Source of the DNA: an uncultured Rhodospirillaceae bacterium
GTDB lineage: Bacteria; Pseudomonadota; Alphaproteobacteria; Azospirillales; Azospirillaceae
DNA length: 64,000 nt
Direction: 5' to 3'
Assembly (NCBI GenBank): GCA_937927415.1
Contig: CALBDS010000002.1
Coordinates: forward strand, 35,573-99,572
Shown here: positions 25,966-33,847 of the stretch, one piece after another
Position numbering within the stretch: position 1 is the stretch's first letter
How the letters are laid out: each line of letters begins with the position of its first letter
Translations under genes and position numbers: made by a program
Notes under the pieces: model-generated
What the model was told of the DNA's origin: nothing
Databases searched by the model: none
Seen by the model: only the letters and a program-made list of their open reading frames with translations

Positions 25966-26382
25966 TCAGCTGCTGCTCCAAGGATTGAGCAGCGGAACGC
26001 CCATCGGTTCGAAATCACGCACGTTCCGGGTCACGACGGTCAAGCGATGAACCAGCGCGGTGGCCGCGATCAGGCTGTCGCCCTGTGGCCGAGGATCAGG
26101 AACGTGGAGCGTCGCGCAACGCTGCGCCACTTCTGCATCGACCGGCAGTATGCGGCTTTTGAAGGCCGGCATCACCTGGGTGTCGATCCAGTTGCGCAGC
26201 ACCGCCCCTTGCGCGGTGTCCCTGCGGCCGACTTGGCCGGCACCCAACTCGATCTCGAACAGGGTGATGGCGGAGATGAACAGGTCGGCCAGCGGCACGC
26301 CGCCCGCCCAGGCAAGAAGGCCGGGGTTGGCCCGCGCCGGCCGCCGCAGTTCAGAAATGGCATTGGTATCGAGAAGGAACAT
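25966..26382 (-). CDS. vapC: PIN-domain toxin (VapC family)
   Basis: 138 aa, standard size. Acidic PIN residues are visible: D5 in MFLLDTNAISEL, E44 in TLFEIELGAG, D101 in GDSLIAATAL, and D122 in VVTRNVRDFEPMGV. VapC enzymes are Mg-dependent RNases that cleave tRNA or rRNA and are held inactive by the antitoxin. The ATG at 26382 overlaps the antitoxin stop (TGATG), so the two are coupled. Sits in the IS-bracketed island. Confidence 0.92.
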   Translation of the reverse strand: MFLLDTNAISELRRPARANPGLLAWAGGVPLADLFISAITLFEIELGAGQVGRRDTAQGAVLRNWIDTQVMPAFKSRILPVDAEVAQRCATLHVPDPRPQGDSLIAATALVHRLTVVTRNVRDFEPMGVPLLNPWSSS

Positions 26383-26639
26383 CAGTCCAGCTCCGCCGGC
26401 CGAGCAATGTTGCCGATCCGCGGCGGCTCGAAGTCGAAATCGGCCTCGGCGTCGTCCTGGCGCAGCATCTCGACAATGGAGCCACCCTGTTCGCCCGACA
26501 ATCGCTGATAGGTGTCGTAGCGCAGAAGCACGAAGGCCGGTTCGCCGCGATCGGTGACGATCACCGGGCCATTCTCGGCCGCTCGCTTTGCTTCGCTTGG
26601 ATTCTGATTGAACTCTCTGCTGGACATCATTCGGCCCAT
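26382..26639 (-). CDS. Phd/YefM-type antitoxin
   Basis: 85 aa from ATG 26639, preceded by GGAG; an ATG at 26657 in frame is possible. SSREFNQNPSEAKRAAENGP and VIVTDRGEPAFVLLRYDTYQ form the Phd/YefM DNA-binding fold. The acidic C-terminal tail (DDAEADFDFEPPRIG) would wrap the toxin. It precedes vapC with a 1-base stop/start overlap. Autoregulation through CTACA/TGTAG elements just upstream is likely. Confidence 0.9.
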   Translation of the reverse strand: MGRMMSSREFNQNPSEAKRAAENGPVIVTDRGEPAFVLLRYDTYQRLSGEQGGSIVEMLRQDDAEADFDFEPPRIGNIARPAELD

Positions 26640-26667
26640 GCTATGCACTCCAGTCATTGTGATGATG

Positions 26668-26722
26668 CTACAATACTACATTAAAGCGAGGCCGCCACAG
26701 AAAATGTAGTCACAAGCCTACA
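26668..26722. promoter_or_regulatory. Candidate operator of the toxin-antitoxin operon
   Basis: The AT-rich stretch upstream of the antitoxin carries CTACA at 26668 and 26676, TGTAG at 26705 and CTACA at 26718. The last two form an inverted pair 8 bases apart. Phd-type antitoxins usually bind short palindromes in their own promoter, so these pentamers are plausible sites. I cannot place a convincing -35/-10. Confidence 0.35.
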
Positions 26723-26847
26723 AGGCGGGGGTAGCCTGACGATCAGGCGCCTGGCTGGTCAGCCCTGGCTGCCTCATATTCTGAGCTGGTCCCCATTGAG
26801 CGGACAGTTTGGTAAGCTTGGTTCGCCCTGAACGAAGGACGAACGTT

Positions 26848-27132
26848 ATGGCTGGACAACGGAAGCGGTATTCAGCGGATTTTAAGGCTAAGGTTGCGCT
26901 TGAGGCGATCCGCGGCGAATTGACGATTGCGCAGCTGGTGGCGAGGCACGGGGTGCACCAGACACTGATCCATGGCTGGAAGAAGCAGGCGCTGGAGGGG
27001 TTGGCGGGTGTGTTTTCGGCCAAGACGGATGTGCCGGCGCCGGATGCCGCTGTGGAGATCGAGAAACTGCACGCGAAGATCGGCGAGTTGGTGGTGGAAC
27101 GGGATTTTTTGCGCAAGGCCTCCGGTCGATGA
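26848..27132 (+). CDS. IS3-family transposase orfA
   Basis: 94 aa from ATG 26848. KRYSADFKAKVALEAIRGEL then LVARHGVHQTLIHGWKKQA is the HTH. The C-terminal helix IEKLHAKIGELVVERDFLRK links to orfB. The last codons overlap the orfB ATG (ATGA), so orfAB could be made by frameshifting or coupled initiation. Homologous to the copy at 19633-19917 along its whole length. Confidence 0.93.
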   Translation: MAGQRKRYSADFKAKVALEAIRGELTIAQLVARHGVHQTLIHGWKKQALEGLAGVFSAKTDVPAPDAAVEIEKLHAKIGELVVERDFLRKASGR

Positions 27133-27986
27133 GCGCCGGCCGGAGGCGAGAAATGATCGACCGGAAACATCCTGCGCTGTCGGTGGTTCGGCAGTGCGCG
27201 CTGTTGTCGATCAGCCGATCGCATGTCTACGGGGCGGTGCGGGGTGAAAGCGTGGAGCACCTCGAACTGATGCGCCTGATCGACGCGCAGTTCCTGGAAG
27301 CGCCGTGGTACGGCAGCCGGCAGATGACATGTGATCTGCGGCGCCAGGGCCACGCAGTCAATCGCAAACGGGTTCGCCGGCTGATGCTCAAGATGGGGCT
27401 GATGGCGGTTTATCAGAAGCCGAAGACCACGGTTTCCAATCCCGAGCACAAAATCTGGCCGTATCTGCTGCGCGACATGACCATCGACCGCCCGGATCAG
27501 GTCTGGTGCACGGATATTATGTATATCCCGATGCGCAAGGGCTTCCTGTATCTGGTTGCGGTGATGGACTGGGCCTCGCGCAAAGTGCTGGCATGGCGGC
27601 TATCCAACACCATGGATACCGATTTCTGTCTCGAAGCGCTCCAGGAGGCGATGGCCCGTTACGGCATGCCGGAGATCTTCAATACCGATCAGGGCAGCCA
27701 GTTCACCAGCCCGCGGTTCACCAAGATCTTGACCGACGCCGGCATCCGGGTATCGATGGATGGGCGCGGCCGCTGGATGGACAATGTCTTCATCGAACGG
27801 CTGTGGCGGTCGCTAAAATACGAATGTGTGTACTTGAACTCCTTCGAGACCGGCAGCGAAGCACGCGCCGGGATCGAGCAATGGATCGATTACTATAACG
27901 CTGACCGGCCGCACTCTGCGCTCGGCGGCAGAACACCCGAGGAAGCCTACCGGCACCGACTGGATGATCAGAAATTGGCGGCATAG
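27129..27986 (+). CDS. IS3-family transposase orfB, DDE integrase core
   Basis: 285 aa and complete. RPDQVWCTDIMYIPM carries the first catalytic D, EIFNTDQGSQFTS the second, and DNVFIERLWRSLKYE the catalytic E with its downstream K/R. DYYNADRPHSALGG is the usual tail. It serves as the reference that shows where copy 1 is broken. It moves the element by cut-and-circularise transposition as for other IS3 members. Confidence 0.94.
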   Translation: MSAGRRREMIDRKHPALSVVRQCALLSISRSHVYGAVRGESVEHLELMRLIDAQFLEAPWYGSRQMTCDLRRQGHAVNRKRVRRLMLKMGLMAVYQKPKTTVSNPEHKIWPYLLRDMTIDRPDQVWCTDIMYIPMRKGFLYLVAVMDWASRKVLAWRLSNTMDTDFCLEALQEAMARYGMPEIFNTDQGSQFTSPRFTKILTDAGIRVSMDGRGRWMDNVFIERLWRSLKYECVYLNSFETGSEARAGIEQWIDYYNADRPHSALGGRTPEEAYRHRLDDQKLAA

Positions 27987-28119
27987 GACAAACCGGAACC
28001 AAGCTTATTGCCGCCGACAAACTGTTCGCTCAATGGGGACCAGCTCACCCCATCATGGGCCGGCGCGTCGAAATTCAGGGGGGAAAGGGGTGAGGCTGAC
28101 CGAGGGGCGGATATAAGAG

Positions 28120-30174
28120 CTACGCTTCGGGAAGAGTGAAGCCTTCCGGCTTCTCGCCCCGGCGCCACCGATCCCACATGCGGTCATAGGCGGCTTCCAG
28201 CTTGGCGGCGAAGCGGCCCATGTCGAACAGGGAGGCGGTGCCGCGGGCGGCCCACAGCCGGGCCTGCAGGGCGGCCCGGGCCTGGGGGTTGAGGGCCAGC
28301 GCCTCGGCCATGGCCACATAGGCCCGCGGGGTCGGGCAGATCATCTCCTCCAGCCCCAAGGCGGTTAGCATGGAGGAGGCGATCCGGTTGGAAAAGCAGT
28401 TCCCCGCCAGTGTCACCAGCGGCAGCCCTGCCCACAAGGCGTCCAGCGCCGTGGTAGAGGCGTTCATGGTCCAGGTGTCAAGGAAAAGGTCGGCGGCCAG
28501 ATGGCGGGCGTAATGGTCGGCCTTGTCCGGCACCCGCCCGGCGAACAGGATGCGGGCCGGATCGACGCCGGCACGGGTGGCGTACCGGGACAGGTTTTGC
28601 GCCGACCCGTCCATCTGGCCGTTGCGCGACAGCCAGAGAACGCTGCCGTCCACCCGGCGCAGGATCTCCAGCCAATGGGCGAAGGCCGCCCCGTCCACCT
28701 TTTCGGTGTTGTTGAAGGCGCAGAAGACCACGCCGCTCTCGGGCAGACCGTAATCCCGGCGGGGGCGGACGGGGTTGACCGGATGGCGGTCGGCGGAATG
28801 GTAGCAGATGGGCAGCCGCACCACCGCCTCGCCGTAGCGGTCTTCCTCGCCATAAGGGATCACCACCCGGTCGGCCATCAGATAATCGGTGACGGTGGTG
28901 CCCAGCCCGCCGGCATGGCCCAGCCAGAATACCCGCACCGGCGCCGGGCGGCAGGCCATGGCCGCCAGCCCGTCCTTGTCCATATGCCCGTCCAGATAGA
29001 CCAGCACGTCGATGCCGGTGGCGCGGATGCGGGTGGCGATGTCCGGCCCGGACAGGCCGGCGATGTCGTGCACATGGTCGAAGCCGGCCCGGTGGCCGGT
29101 GGCGTAGCTGTCCTCCGCCGGGATCCCGGCCACGCGGGTGAAACCGTGGATCTCGAAGCGGGTGCGGTCATGGGCCGCGAACAGGGACAGGGTGACCTGA
29201 CCAATCGGATGGTTCCGCAGGTGCGACGACAGATAGCCGATGCGCAGACGCGCCGGACGCCCAGTGGAAACCGCGGGCCAAGAAACCGGAGCCGGCACGG
29301 CAGCGGCCAGACGGCTGGAGAAGACCCGCTCGGCCCGCGCCCGGACCGGGGCGGGCAGGGGGCGGTACAGGTCACGGTACAGCACGCTGCTGAGCAGCTT
29401 CCAATCCACCGTTTCCGGGTTGTCGGTCAGAACCAGATCAAGGGACCGCGCCAACTCGTCCTGCAGCGCGTCCTGCACGTCGAAGCTCAGGCAACAGCGT
29501 CCCACGTCCACCGCATGAACCGCGCTTTCCAGCCGCCACGGCTCCAGCGCCACTGCCCGGCGGTGCAGGGGCAGGGCGTCACCATGGCGGTTGACCCGCG
29601 TCAGAGCATAGCCTAGGGCGGTCAAGGCCCCGGCGTTTCCCGGATCAATGGCCAGGCACAGGCGGAAGATGGCGGCAGCGGCATCGAAATGCCCCATGTC
29701 CATCAGCGTCATGCCCCGCAGGTAATGGCTGGAGGCGTGCAGCGGGTCGATCCGCCCGGTCCGGGCGAAGACCGCCACGGCTTCGCCCAGATGGCCCGAG
29801 GACCGCAGGGTCAGACCCAGATTGAACAGGGTGAGGGTGTCGGAACCGTCCATTTCTGCGGCGGCGCTCATGGCCGCCACCGCCTCCCCATGGCGTCCAA
29901 GCTGCAAGAGGGTCGAGCCGTAATTGGACAGAAAGGAGGCCGTGCGCTTGCGCTGCAGCGCCTGTTCGAACAGAACCACCGCCCCGGCGGGATCGTTCTT
30001 CAGCCGCCGCACGATCCCCAGCAGGTGCAGCGTGTCCGGGTGGCCGGGAGCCTGGGCCAGAATCTGGGCGGCCACCTGCGCGGCCTCATCCAGCCGCCCT
30101 TCGTTGAACAGGCCCGCCGCCATGTTGAAGGCTTCGGCCACGCCGAGGGTGGGGGACTGCGACGGCGTGCTCAT
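28120..30174 (-). CDS. TPR/GT41 (SPINDLY-like) glycosyltransferase
   Basis: 684 aa from ATG 30174, preceded by GGAGA. Six or so TPRs span about residues 10-215 (for example HPDTLHLLGIVRRLKNDPAG). The catalytic part begins with RIGYLSSHLRNH at about 311-322, where SSHLRNH stands for the usual SGDF--H with H kept. YLDGHMDKDGL and VRVFWLGHAG follow. FCAFNNTEKV and DTWTMNASTTALDALWAGLP form the UDP loop, here with W-T-M instead of F-P-Y. This divergence from the two other GT41 proteins suggests a different donor or acceptor. It follows the next GT41 gene on the same strand. Confidence 0.85.
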   Translation of the reverse strand: MSTPSQSPTLGVAEAFNMAAGLFNEGRLDEAAQVAAQILAQAPGHPDTLHLLGIVRRLKNDPAGAVVLFEQALQRKRTASFLSNYGSTLLQLGRHGEAVAAMSAAAEMDGSDTLTLFNLGLTLRSSGHLGEAVAVFARTGRIDPLHASSHYLRGMTLMDMGHFDAAAAIFRLCLAIDPGNAGALTALGYALTRVNRHGDALPLHRRAVALEPWRLESAVHAVDVGRCCLSFDVQDALQDELARSLDLVLTDNPETVDWKLLSSVLYRDLYRPLPAPVRARAERVFSSRLAAAVPAPVSWPAVSTGRPARLRIGYLSSHLRNHPIGQVTLSLFAAHDRTRFEIHGFTRVAGIPAEDSYATGHRAGFDHVHDIAGLSGPDIATRIRATGIDVLVYLDGHMDKDGLAAMACRPAPVRVFWLGHAGGLGTTVTDYLMADRVVIPYGEEDRYGEAVVRLPICYHSADRHPVNPVRPRRDYGLPESGVVFCAFNNTEKVDGAAFAHWLEILRRVDGSVLWLSRNGQMDGSAQNLSRYATRAGVDPARILFAGRVPDKADHYARHLAADLFLDTWTMNASTTALDALWAGLPLVTLAGNCFSNRIASSMLTALGLEEMICPTPRAYVAMAEALALNPQARAALQARLWAARGTASLFDMGRFAAKLEAAYDRMWDRWRRGEKPEGFTLPEA

Positions 30175-30232
30175 CCCATGGTCTCCGCTTCCGTGTTCCC
30201 GATACCTCGTGGGTGCGTTCCCTCGCGGATGG

Positions 30233-31921
30233 TCAGGCGCCCGTCCGCTCCGCGCACCATGCCGCCCACATGCCGCGGTAGGCTGTTTCCAGGCTGCGGA
30301 CAAAGGCTTCGTGCCGCATCATCGAAGAACATTGCATCCGCCGCTGCACCTTGCCCCGCAGATCAGGATCGGCTTTCACCTCATCAGCCAGACGTACGGC
30401 GATCTGGACATATTCGGCGGGGGTGGCGGCGATCCAGCCGGGCCGGCCGATGCTGAGCAGGGCCGACCGTCCGAACCGCTGCATCGGCGTGTCACCGGCC
30501 AGGGTGACCACCGGGGTTCCCACCCACAAGGTATGCATGGTGGTGGTGACGCCGGTGTAGGGGAAGGTGTCCAGCGCGATGTCAATTTCGGCGAAGCCGT
30601 CCAGGAAAGCGCCGAGCGGCGAATAGCCCTGGAAGGTGATCCGCTGCGGGTCCACCCCATGGGCGGTCATGGCGTCCAGCACACGCTTTTGCACCATGGG
30701 GCTGTCGAAGGTCTTGTACTTGAAGATCAGACGGCTGTCGGGCAGGCGGCGCAGGATCTCGCCCCAAGCGGCGAAAGCCGCCCGCGACAGCTTGGCCGGG
30801 TTGTTGAAACAGCCGAAGGTAATGTGACCGTTGCGGAACACCGGCGAGGGGGCCGGTTTGCGGGGTGCGGCCAGCGGGTTGTAGCAATAGGCGGTTTCCG
30901 GCAGGCACCAGGGCTTTTCCACGAAACCGGCTGCTGCCCCAGGCGACAGAAGATGCGGGTCCAGCAGGGAATAATCGACGCCGGGAATGCCCAGCGTGTT
31001 GAGATAGCCGATCCAGTTGGCCACCACCGGGGCCGGCTTGCGCGCCACGGTCAGGATGCGGTTGCGGGCAGTGTGGCCCGACAGGTCGATCAGGATGTCG
31101 ATCCGGTCGGCCTGGATCATCTGGAAAAGCTGGTCGTCGCTCAGCATTCCGGCTTCGCGCCAGTTGGGGACGCAGGACCGGAACCCTTCGGTCACCGGGT
31201 CGGACCACGTGGCCAGGGAATAGGCGTAGAGATCGAAGGCGTTCTTGTCGTGCAGGCGCAGCACCGGTTCCACGTAATGGGCTGCCGGGTGCATGATGAA
31301 ATCACCCGACAGATAGCCGATGCGCAGGCGCCGGTCCACGCGGGGATCGTTGGGATAGGAAGCCGGGCGCGGCCCAGCCATGGCCAGCATCCGTTCCCCC
31401 ACCGCCCGGTGCTGGTCCATGACGAAGGAGAGGGAGGCATCCTCGTCATAGTTCAGGATTGAGATGTAGTTCTGCCAGATCCCCACCAGGCTGGGATCGA
31501 TCCGCAGCGCCTCGCGGTACTGGGTCAGGGAATCCTGGATCAGCCCCAATCCGAAATAGACCCCGCCCAGATTGGTCAGCGCCCGCACGTTTTGGGGATC
31601 GCGTTTCAGCACCGTCTGGAAATGCCCCAAAGCCGCTTCGTAGCGGGTGGTCCGCATCCCGGCCAGACCCAGGTTGAAATGGGCCGACGTGTCCTCGGGA
31701 TCGGCTTCCAGCACCTTCAACCCTGCCTGATAGGCGTCCTCGTGACGGCCAACATGCAGGTAAAGGTCCATCATTTGAAGCAGAAGCTGGGGGTCGCCGT
31801 TGCCGTTGGTGCGCGACTGCTCGCAGATCTTCAGGGCGTCCGCCGCTTGCCCGCGCTGCATGCAAGCCTGGGCCTGGGCCAGCACGGCCATGGTGTGGGA
31901 AGAGGGGGGCGGCAGGGTCAT
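30233..31921 (-). CDS. TPR/GT41 (SPINDLY-like) glycosyltransferase
   Basis: The protein has 562 residues. TPRs fill about 10-150 (HFNLGLAGMRTTRYEAALGH, VRALTNLGGVYFGLGLIQDS). The GT41 domain shows YLSGDFIMH (203-211), DLSGHTARNR (about 277-286), APVVANWIGYL, FGCFNNPAKLSRAAFAAW, LIFKYK, and DTFPYTGVTTTMHTLWVGTP, which is the canonical nucleotide loop. It likely transfers a sugar to Ser/Thr of a protein acceptor. First of two adjacent GT41 genes on this strand, separated by 58 bases. The ATG at 31921 is used; a second ATG at codon 11 is possible. Confidence 0.88.
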   Translation of the reverse strand: MTLPPPSSHTMAVLAQAQACMQRGQAADALKICEQSRTNGNGDPQLLLQMMDLYLHVGRHEDAYQAGLKVLEADPEDTSAHFNLGLAGMRTTRYEAALGHFQTVLKRDPQNVRALTNLGGVYFGLGLIQDSLTQYREALRIDPSLVGIWQNYISILNYDEDASLSFVMDQHRAVGERMLAMAGPRPASYPNDPRVDRRLRIGYLSGDFIMHPAAHYVEPVLRLHDKNAFDLYAYSLATWSDPVTEGFRSCVPNWREAGMLSDDQLFQMIQADRIDILIDLSGHTARNRILTVARKPAPVVANWIGYLNTLGIPGVDYSLLDPHLLSPGAAAGFVEKPWCLPETAYCYNPLAAPRKPAPSPVFRNGHITFGCFNNPAKLSRAAFAAWGEILRRLPDSRLIFKYKTFDSPMVQKRVLDAMTAHGVDPQRITFQGYSPLGAFLDGFAEIDIALDTFPYTGVTTTMHTLWVGTPVVTLAGDTPMQRFGRSALLSIGRPGWIAATPAEYVQIAVRLADEVKADPDLRGKVQRRMQCSSMMRHEAFVRSLETAYRGMWAAWCAERTGA

Positions 31922-32065
31922 GAACGGTCAACCTTGGCGGGGAGCGGTCGCGGGAACCGGGACGATCCCGCAGAAGAGCACGGCAAAGTGCGGGAGGGAG
32001 GGCCGGAAATCAAGAGCCGCGCCAACCCGTTTCCCCCGCCGTGGCAGCCGGCCCGCCACCCATCG

Positions 32066-33706
32066 TCAGGCCACCCCTTCCAGCAGGAACCAGGGCTGGT
32101 TGCGGTTATGCCAGGCTCGCAGGACGACGGTCTGCCCGGCCCGTACTGCCAGCGGCTCGTCGAACAGATAGACCACCGGCTGCCACCCGGACACCGGCTG
32201 GCGGGCGGCGGGGTCGTTTTCGAACAGGGTGTCGGCGTCCATCTCCAGCCGGATCCATTGCAACACCCCCAGGCACCGCCCGTCCGCGGTAACCGGCACC
32301 GGTACCCGGCGCTGCTGCGGGGCGGTCCATTCCCGTCCGGTCAGGTCGAAATGGAACGGCTCGAACACGGCCGACAGCCGGGTGCAATCGGCGGCCCCGG
32401 TCTGCAGATAGGCCCGGCGCGCCACCAGCCGGCGGAACCCCTGGAAGCGGAATCCCTTGATCTCGGCGGTGTCGAAATGCTGCTCCAGAAACTCCCCGCC
32501 CACCAGCGCGCACCGCAGCGCCCCCGCACGGGGAATCACCGTCCCCCCCGGTTTCAGCAAGCGGGCGTGGGCATCCTCCAGGCTGGGCAAAACCCCTTCG
32601 GACAAAAGCTCGCTGGACAGAATCTCCGACACCAGCACATCGGCCCGCCCGCCCAGATCAGTGTCGGCGTCCACCCTGTCCGACCGGCGGGAAATCACCG
32701 TGATGCGCCCCGACTGTCCATTGGCGGCGACGATACCCGCCGCCGTGGCCGCCACCGCCGGCACCATTTCACACGTGGTCACCCGTTCCGCCCCCGCCGC
32801 CGCCGCCATCAGCGCCAGCAGGCCGGCGCCGGTGCCGATTTCCAGCACATGGGTGCCGGGGCCGACGGCCCGGCGCAGAGCCGCCTCATAGGCGTCGTTG
32901 CGCGCGGCGTCGTTCATCATCGGCGCGTGCCATTGGGGGACCAGCCGGGACACGGTGTTGGCCATGCCCATTCGCGCCTCGGCCTGGAGCGGATCGGCGG
33001 CGATCGCCGCCCCGTACAGGGTGAAGGCCTCGTCCAGACGGCCCATGGCCTGCAGGGCGTTGGCGTGGTTGACCAGCGCCCCGGCATCGCCGGGGCGCAG
33101 GACGCACGCCCGAACCGCGCTGTCCAGTGCTGCGGCGGGCTGCCCCAGGCCCAGCAGAGCCGCGGAGCGGTTCAGCCAGTTTTCCCCATTGTCCGGGGCG
33201 GCGCGGCAGGCGCGTTCATAGACCCGCAGCACCGTCTCCGCGGCGGTCCCGGCCCGCTTCAGGCCAAGAGCCAGGGTGCCGAGCACATTCCCATCCGCCG
33301 GCGCCAGCGCCGCCGCCACGCACAGGGTTGCCACCGCAGCGGCGGCACGCCCGCCTTCCAGACGCAGCATCGCCACCCCCTGGGCAGCCTCCAGCGACGG
33401 CTGCACCGCCCAAGCCCGGTGGAGCAGTGCCTCGGCATCGCCGGACCGCCCGTGCTCGCGGTACAGGCGGGCCAGGTTGAAACAGGCTGCGTACAGGTCG
33501 GGCCGCACGCTCAGCGCCCGTTCCATCAGGCGTATGGAGCGGAGGGCTGGGCCGCCGGACCGTTCGGCCACCCCCAGCAGATGCAAGGCGTCGGAGTTTC
33601 CGGGATCGGCTGCCAGCACCTTGCGGTATCCGGCGGCGGCGGCGGGCAGCCGTCCGGCCTGATGGTGGGCAAAGGCGCCCGAAAGCAGATCGTGAAAAGC
33701 AGACAT
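32066..33706 (-). CDS. TPR protein fused to PRMT-like methyltransferase
   Basis: The protein has 546 residues. TPRs cover about 1-250. The segment WHAPMMNDAARNDAY (259-273) is the PRMT substrate/SAM helix (H..M..D..R...Y). THVLEIGTGAGLLALMAAAA (285-304) is motif I, and CEMVP (312-316) carries the acidic SAM-ribose residue. SEILSSELLSEG (360-371) is the double-E loop that binds target arginine in PRMT5/7/9. WQPVVYLFDEPLAVRAGQ near the end matches the PRMT beta-barrel dimer region. Eukaryotic PRMT9 has the same TPR-plus-PRMT order. Bacterial examples are uncommon; activity on arginine is inferred. It is divergent from the TPR/GT9 gene and lies 145 bases from the GT41 gene downstream. Confidence 0.83.
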   Translation of the reverse strand: MSAFHDLLSGAFAHHQAGRLPAAAAGYRKVLAADPGNSDALHLLGVAERSGGPALRSIRLMERALSVRPDLYAACFNLARLYREHGRSGDAEALLHRAWAVQPSLEAAQGVAMLRLEGGRAAAAVATLCVAAALAPADGNVLGTLALGLKRAGTAAETVLRVYERACRAAPDNGENWLNRSAALLGLGQPAAALDSAVRACVLRPGDAGALVNHANALQAMGRLDEAFTLYGAAIAADPLQAEARMGMANTVSRLVPQWHAPMMNDAARNDAYEAALRRAVGPGTHVLEIGTGAGLLALMAAAAGAERVTTCEMVPAVAATAAGIVAANGQSGRITVISRRSDRVDADTDLGGRADVLVSEILSSELLSEGVLPSLEDAHARLLKPGGTVIPRAGALRCALVGGEFLEQHFDTAEIKGFRFQGFRRLVARRAYLQTGAADCTRLSAVFEPFHFDLTGREWTAPQQRRVPVPVTADGRCLGVLQWIRLEMDADTLFENDPAARQPVSGWQPVVYLFDEPLAVRAGQTVVLRAWHNRNQPWFLLEGVA

Positions 33707-33847
33707 AGCTCAATAAAACACAATCAAACGCCCCCCTCAAAGAGCCTTGTCCACCGGTTTGGTTGTCCCCCCCGGTTGCGTAGCGTCGATTGACTTTGCC
33801 CCTGCTGGGCCGATACCGTGCCCGCCGGTCCGCAGGAGCTTTAGCCG

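Larger units (their letters stand above)
26782..28047 (+). mobile_element. IS3-family element, copy 2 (intact)
   Basis: About 1266 bp. The ends are inverted copies: TGAGCTGGTCCCCATTGAGC, then G (left) or A (right), then ACAGTTTG. Both are followed inward by AAGCTTGGTTC. It carries intact orfA (26848-27132) and orfB (27129-27986). The inner repeat is shared with copy 1 but the outer repeat differs, so the two are related, not identical. No target duplication seen (ATTC left, CCCC right). Confidence 0.92.

Noticed and set aside
18690..28060. Target-site duplications for the IS3 elements
   Set aside because: Three or four bases at each end do not match in either copy, so I cannot claim them.
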